Source of the DNA: an uncultured Bacteroidales bacterium
GTDB lineage: Bacteria; Bacteroidota; Bacteroidia; Bacteroidales; Marinilabiliaceae
Reading direction: 5' to 3'
Assembly: GCA_937892095.1 (NCBI GenBank)
Contig: CALAVC010000131.1
Coordinates: forward strand, 1-9,216
Length of the DNA: 9,216 bases
Shown in pieces: positions 6,761-9,216 of the stretch. The notes under the pieces are model-generated. The model was not told the origin of the DNA. It was given only the letters and a program-made list of their open reading frames with translations, and searched no databases. Each line of letters begins with the position of its first letter. Positions within the stretch are counted from its first letter, which is position 1. The translations under genes and the position numbers were made by a program.

Positions 6761-7120
6761 ATGAAGAGAAGCTTTCAGATATTCAGGAACATAACAGCCA
6801 AGGACCTCGTCGAGAGTACAGATTCGGAGACGAATAAAGTCACGGCGGGCGACAACATAGTCTCGTTAACTGACCAACTCAGACAAGATTTCACAAAGTG
6901 CGTGGGCGTATTCGTAGTACCACAGTCGGCAAGCACCGATTTGTCGGGCGTTACATGCTCGCTGAAGATTGCGCAGAACGAGATACTGCCAGATGGATTC
7001 GACCTCTCGCTCATAGCGTTCAAAGGCGAAGTGTCGCTCGGGCAGACGATTTACGATTTCTCTAAGGATGAGATACCAGCCAAGTCGAGCGAGTTCGAGT
7101 TGATTCTGACAAATAAATGA
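6761..7120 (+). CDS. Small protein of unknown function (second of a pair)
   Basis: This 119-codon frame starts 2 bases after the stop of the preceding small gene, pointing to translational coupling. The product is soluble, with no signal peptide or membrane segment. The sequence has a Thr/Ser/Asp-rich N-terminal part (11-45) and then what look like alternating beta-strands (CVGVFVVPQ at 47-55, DLSLIAFKGEVSLG at 81-94, FELILTNK at the end), a pattern like small structural or Ig-like folds. I do not recognise the family. Its stop codon overlaps an ATG (ATGA at 7117-7120), an arrangement typical of a coupled next gene. However, the frame that follows runs antisense through the restriction cassette and does not look like a protein. 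Convergent with the putative endonuclease gene, whose stop lies only 14 bases away. Confidence 0.65.
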   Translation: MKRSFQIFRNITAKDLVESTDSETNKVTAGDNIVSLTDQLRQDFTKCVGVFVVPQSASTDLSGVTCSLKIAQNEILPDGFDLSLIAFKGEVSLGQTIYDFSKDEIPAKSSEFELILTNK

Positions 7121-7134
7121 AGATAATAACCAAG
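7117..7134 (+). pseudogene. Possible 5' remnant of a truncated third gene
   Basis: The ATG at 7117 overlaps the stop of the 119-codon gene as ATGA and begins MKIITK. After 7134 the frame continues to 7401 only as the antisense of the putative endonuclease gene, whose stop is at 7135-7137. This suggests, but does not prove, that a third gene of the small operon started here and lost the rest when the cassette was inserted. Confidence 0.25.
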
Positions 7135-7869
7135 CTAAATGATTTCTACCCAATCGTCAGAATAATTTACCTGCTTAAGGGTTTCTTCCATACTAAGTTT
7201 AGGAGGTTGCTTAATTCTAAACTTAATGGCATTCGCTGGTACTTCTGTAAGAATCGTAAACTGAGAACCATGAGGTTGCCAAGTGAACTTATGCTGCCCA
7301 GTTTCTATATTCATGCCAATCAAATTACCATTATTATTCTCGTCCCATTTGTAAGAATTAGCTGGGTAACGATGATTCTCTTCCTCAAACATACAAAATG
7401 ACAACAAGTCATCGCTACGAACCAATACCGCAGTACGAAGCGGATTGTAATAATCTTGTGCAATGTTTACTCGCTCATTCCAAATATTCAAAACTGCGCG
7501 ACCTGTTTTTTGAATATCCTCATGAGGATCTGTAATTCCGTAAGAATAATCGGGAGAACAACGCCCACTTATTAGACGAACTACACCATCCTTTTTATGA
7601 GGTTTAGGCGATTTTACCGTCTTCATTGACCAAGCCATCTTATCATATACGACATCAGCAATACCAACAGGCAATTTTAGATGGACGCCATCAATAGCTT
7701 CTGCGAAGACATTACCCCAATCATCACCAGTTAAATCTTTATAGCCCACACACAACATATAGACAATTCTCTTGCCTATTTGTTTGATGACTTCTTCTGG
7801 TATTTCATTTATGTGATAAGGTTCACGCGTCAGCAACCTCTTTGAGTCTCTGAGCTTTGGATGTTCCAT
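7135..7869 (-). CDS. Putative type II restriction endonuclease, partner of the C5 methyltransferase
   Basis: The gene follows the methyltransferase in the same direction and overlaps its end by 47 bases (ATG at 7869), the usual place for the cognate nuclease. From that start the protein has 244 residues. I do not recognise a named family. The segment GIADVV (69-74) followed by AWSMKTVK (79-86) resembles a PD-(D/E)XK core, with Asp72 and Lys83 as candidates and Ser81 where an acidic residue is usual. Glu57 and Asp60 upstream are possible substitute ligands. This assignment is a hypothesis. In-frame ATGs at 7890 and 7908 would extend the N-terminus by 7 or 13 residues and deepen the overlap. 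The function is inferred mainly from context. Low GC (about 38% in a counted line) agrees with its neighbour and not with the core genes. A different role, such as an accessory protein, cannot be excluded. Confidence 0.62.
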   Translation of the reverse strand: MEHPKLRDSKRLLTREPYHINEIPEEVIKQIGKRIVYMLCVGYKDLTGDDWGNVFAEAIDGVHLKLPVGIADVVYDKMAWSMKTVKSPKPHKKDGVVRLISGRCSPDYSYGITDPHEDIQKTGRAVLNIWNERVNIAQDYYNPLRTAVLVRSDDLLSFCMFEEENHRYPANSYKWDENNNGNLIGMNIETGQHKFTWQPHGSQFTILTEVPANAIKFRIKQPPKLSMEETLKQVNYSDDWVEII

Positions 7870-9100
7870 GTTTCTTACTTTTGATAACATTATTAATGTT
7901 TTGAGCAACCATTCTTATCATAGGTACGGCTACAGAATTACCAGTCTGCCTACGAATATCTTGATGCGAAACTACTATTCTGAATTTCTCAGGAAATCCT
8001 TGTAGACGTAATAACTCTCTCGAAGTCGGACGTCGTATACCATTAACAAGCAGATAATTGTATGACGCACCAGTCCTGAGCGCACACGAATAATCAAGGA
8101 CAGATACATTCCCAGCCTTGTTTTCGTGCCATATAGATGGGAAAAATACCTCTTTACCCAACGTTTGTTCTTGTCTACGCTTCACTATATGTTCAGAAGC
8201 GAATAATGATTTATCTACTTTACTATCATTTTCAAGTATACTTGATAGATTATACTGTATATGAGGTACGTCAAAAGAAAATGCATCGCAATCGTTTTTG
8301 TCCAAAAAGCCAACAATTATAACTCGCTCTCTTTTTTGTGGCAGCCCAAAATCAAGCGCATTTAGTACTTGCCACTTTACATAGTAGCCCAAGTCCGACA
8401 GCCGCTCTAATATCACCTTGAAAGTACGCCCTCCGTCATGTCCAACTAATTGTTTTACATTCTCTAATAAGATATATGGGGTTTTATGATATTTCAGAAT
8501 ACGTTCTATCTCAAAGAACATCGTACCTCGTGTATCTGCAAAGCCTTGCATTTTACCCATTATAGAAAAAGCTTGACATGGGAAACCCGCTAACAACACA
8601 TCATGATGTGGAATATCCTCAGCGTGAATTTTTGTTATATCACCAAAAGGAACAACTCCAAAATTGGCATAATATGTTTCACATGCTTTTGCATCCCATT
8701 CAGAGGAAAAAACACATTGATATCCAAGTTCATCAAAAGGAACTCTTATGCCTCCCATGCCAGCAAATAGGTCTATATATTTCAACTCTGCATTCCGTGG
8801 TGTAGGGAAAGGAACTTCAAACAAATCACTAAATAAATTATATTGAAATTCGGGTTCATTGACAATTAATTTATTGCTACTATCGATTTCGACATTTTCT
8901 TGCAAACTCAGTATTTCGTCAATAAGACTCAGTGCTTTCTTTTGGTATGGATTTATATCGCCATTCCCTTTAGTATGGATATAATGAGATAGCATAGCTA
9001 AGTTGTTAGCTTTACTTGACAGAGGATAATCAAATTGCGCGATACACGTCTCAAATTTTTTTTGAGTCATCACGTCTGCGAACGATATAAGGCAATCCAT
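7823..9100 (-). CDS. DNA (cytosine-5-)-methyltransferase, type II restriction-modification
   Basis: This 425-residue enzyme transfers a methyl group from S-adenosylmethionine to C5 of a cytosine in a specific DNA site, protecting host DNA from the linked nuclease. Motifs appear in the classical order: I DLFAGMGG at 110-117 (AdoMet), IV GFPCQAFS at 172-179 with the nucleophile Cys175, VI LLENV at 211-215, VIII QKRERV at 255-260, IX RELLRLQGFP at 361-370 and X QTGNSVAVPM at 385-394. The target-recognition region lies between VIII and IX and is about 100 residues, enough for one specificity, which cannot be read from the sequence. About 105 residues precede motif I, more than the minimal enzymes have. 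Such extensions in some families bind the cassette's own promoter, but I see no clear helix-turn-helix here. The gene is first in the pair and has its own promoter. The coding region is AT-rich (about 23% GC in one line), pointing to transfer. Confidence 0.95.
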   Translation of the reverse strand: MDCLISFADVMTQKKFETCIAQFDYPLSSKANNLAMLSHYIHTKGNGDINPYQKKALSLIDEILSLQENVEIDSSNKLIVNEPEFQYNLFSDLFEVPFPTPRNAELKYIDLFAGMGGIRVPFDELGYQCVFSSEWDAKACETYYANFGVVPFGDITKIHAEDIPHHDVLLAGFPCQAFSIMGKMQGFADTRGTMFFEIERILKYHKTPYILLENVKQLVGHDGGRTFKVILERLSDLGYYVKWQVLNALDFGLPQKRERVIIVGFLDKNDCDAFSFDVPHIQYNLSSILENDSKVDKSLFASEHIVKRRQEQTLGKEVFFPSIWHENKAGNVSVLDYSCALRTGASYNYLLVNGIRRPTSRELLRLQGFPEKFRIVVSHQDIRRQTGNSVAVPMIRMVAQNINNVIKSKKHGTSKAQRLKEVADA

Positions 9101-9119
9101 ATGTTGAGTTTCAATTCTG

Positions 9120-9151
9120 CAAAATTACTAAAATATAGAATACCCGACAAA
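9120..9151 (-). promoter_or_regulatory. Promoter of the restriction-modification cassette
   Basis: On the minus strand, TTTG (9151-9148) and TAATTTTG (9127-9120) are separated by exactly 20 bases, a full match to the Bacteroidota -33/-7 consensus TTTG and TAnnTTTG. Transcription should begin near 9113-9115, leaving only about 13-15 bases of leader before the methyltransferase ATG at 9100. No second promoter is evident for the nuclease gene. Confidence 0.68.
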
Positions 9152-9216
9152 CGAAGAGACACTGTCAATTTACGACGGCATAGTTGAGGCTTGCAACGCA
9201 AAGCAACTATCTCCAG

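Noticed and set aside
7117..7401. 94-codon plus-strand frame after the small gene pair
   Set aside because: Beyond 7134 it is antisense to the putative endonuclease, and the translation (rich in Ile, Arg, Lys and Leu) looks like reverse-strand noise. Only its first codons may be a remnant.
9132..9216. Open plus-strand frame and an open minus-strand frame at the right edge
   Set aside because: Both are too short to call as genes and have no start codon in the window; mentioned only as a possible remnant in the insertion idea.
1..9216. CRISPR arrays, tRNA or rRNA genes, insertion sequences
   Set aside because: No regularly spaced repeats, no cloverleaf or rRNA segments and no transposase frame were seen on reading both strands.

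Overview
The window looks like chromosomal DNA from a member of the Bacteroidota, probably order Bacteroidales. The evidence is a DnaK of clear Bacteroidota type, a prokaryotic GH3-family protein of the kind common in that phylum, Shine-Dalgarno-poor and A-rich start contexts, and matches to the Bacteroidota promoter consensus (TTTG, about 20 bases, TAnnTTTG). Hand-counted 60-base samples give about 42-53% GC in the sampled core genes, but only about 23-38% in the restriction-modification genes at the right.

Left part (1-2194, minus strand): a GH3-type acyl-adenylate-forming enzyme is followed by a strong intrinsic terminator. Only 30 bases after that hairpin starts a HAD-superfamily hydrolase that runs off the left edge. 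Middle-left (2195-4137, plus strand): a divergent intergenic region precedes a small secreted protein of unknown function. A MoxR-like AAA+ ATPase starts 7 bases after its stop, so the two are probably co-transcribed. No von Willebrand-type partner, usual for MoxR ATPases, lies next to it.

Centre (4138-6371, plus strand): dnaK stands alone, with a long leader and its own strong terminator. The leader can fold into at least two mutually exclusive hairpins plus a third one. No CIRCE operator is visible, so RNA-level control of dnaK is a reasonable hypothesis.

Right part (6396-9216): two unrecognised small genes (120 and 119 codons) lie in tandem on the plus strand. They run tail-to-tail into an AT-rich type II restriction-modification cassette on the minus strand: a cytosine-5 methyltransferase with all main motifs, overlapped by a second gene that is probably the cognate endonuclease. 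The cassette has its own near-consensus promoter at the right end and looks horizontally acquired. An ATGA start/stop overlap at the end of the 119-codon gene suggests that a third gene of the small operon once began there and was cut off when the cassette arrived.

I do not see a clearly new defence system or other new multi-gene system. The most interesting points are the dnaK leader, the unassigned nuclease, and the unrecognised gene pair that the cassette abuts.
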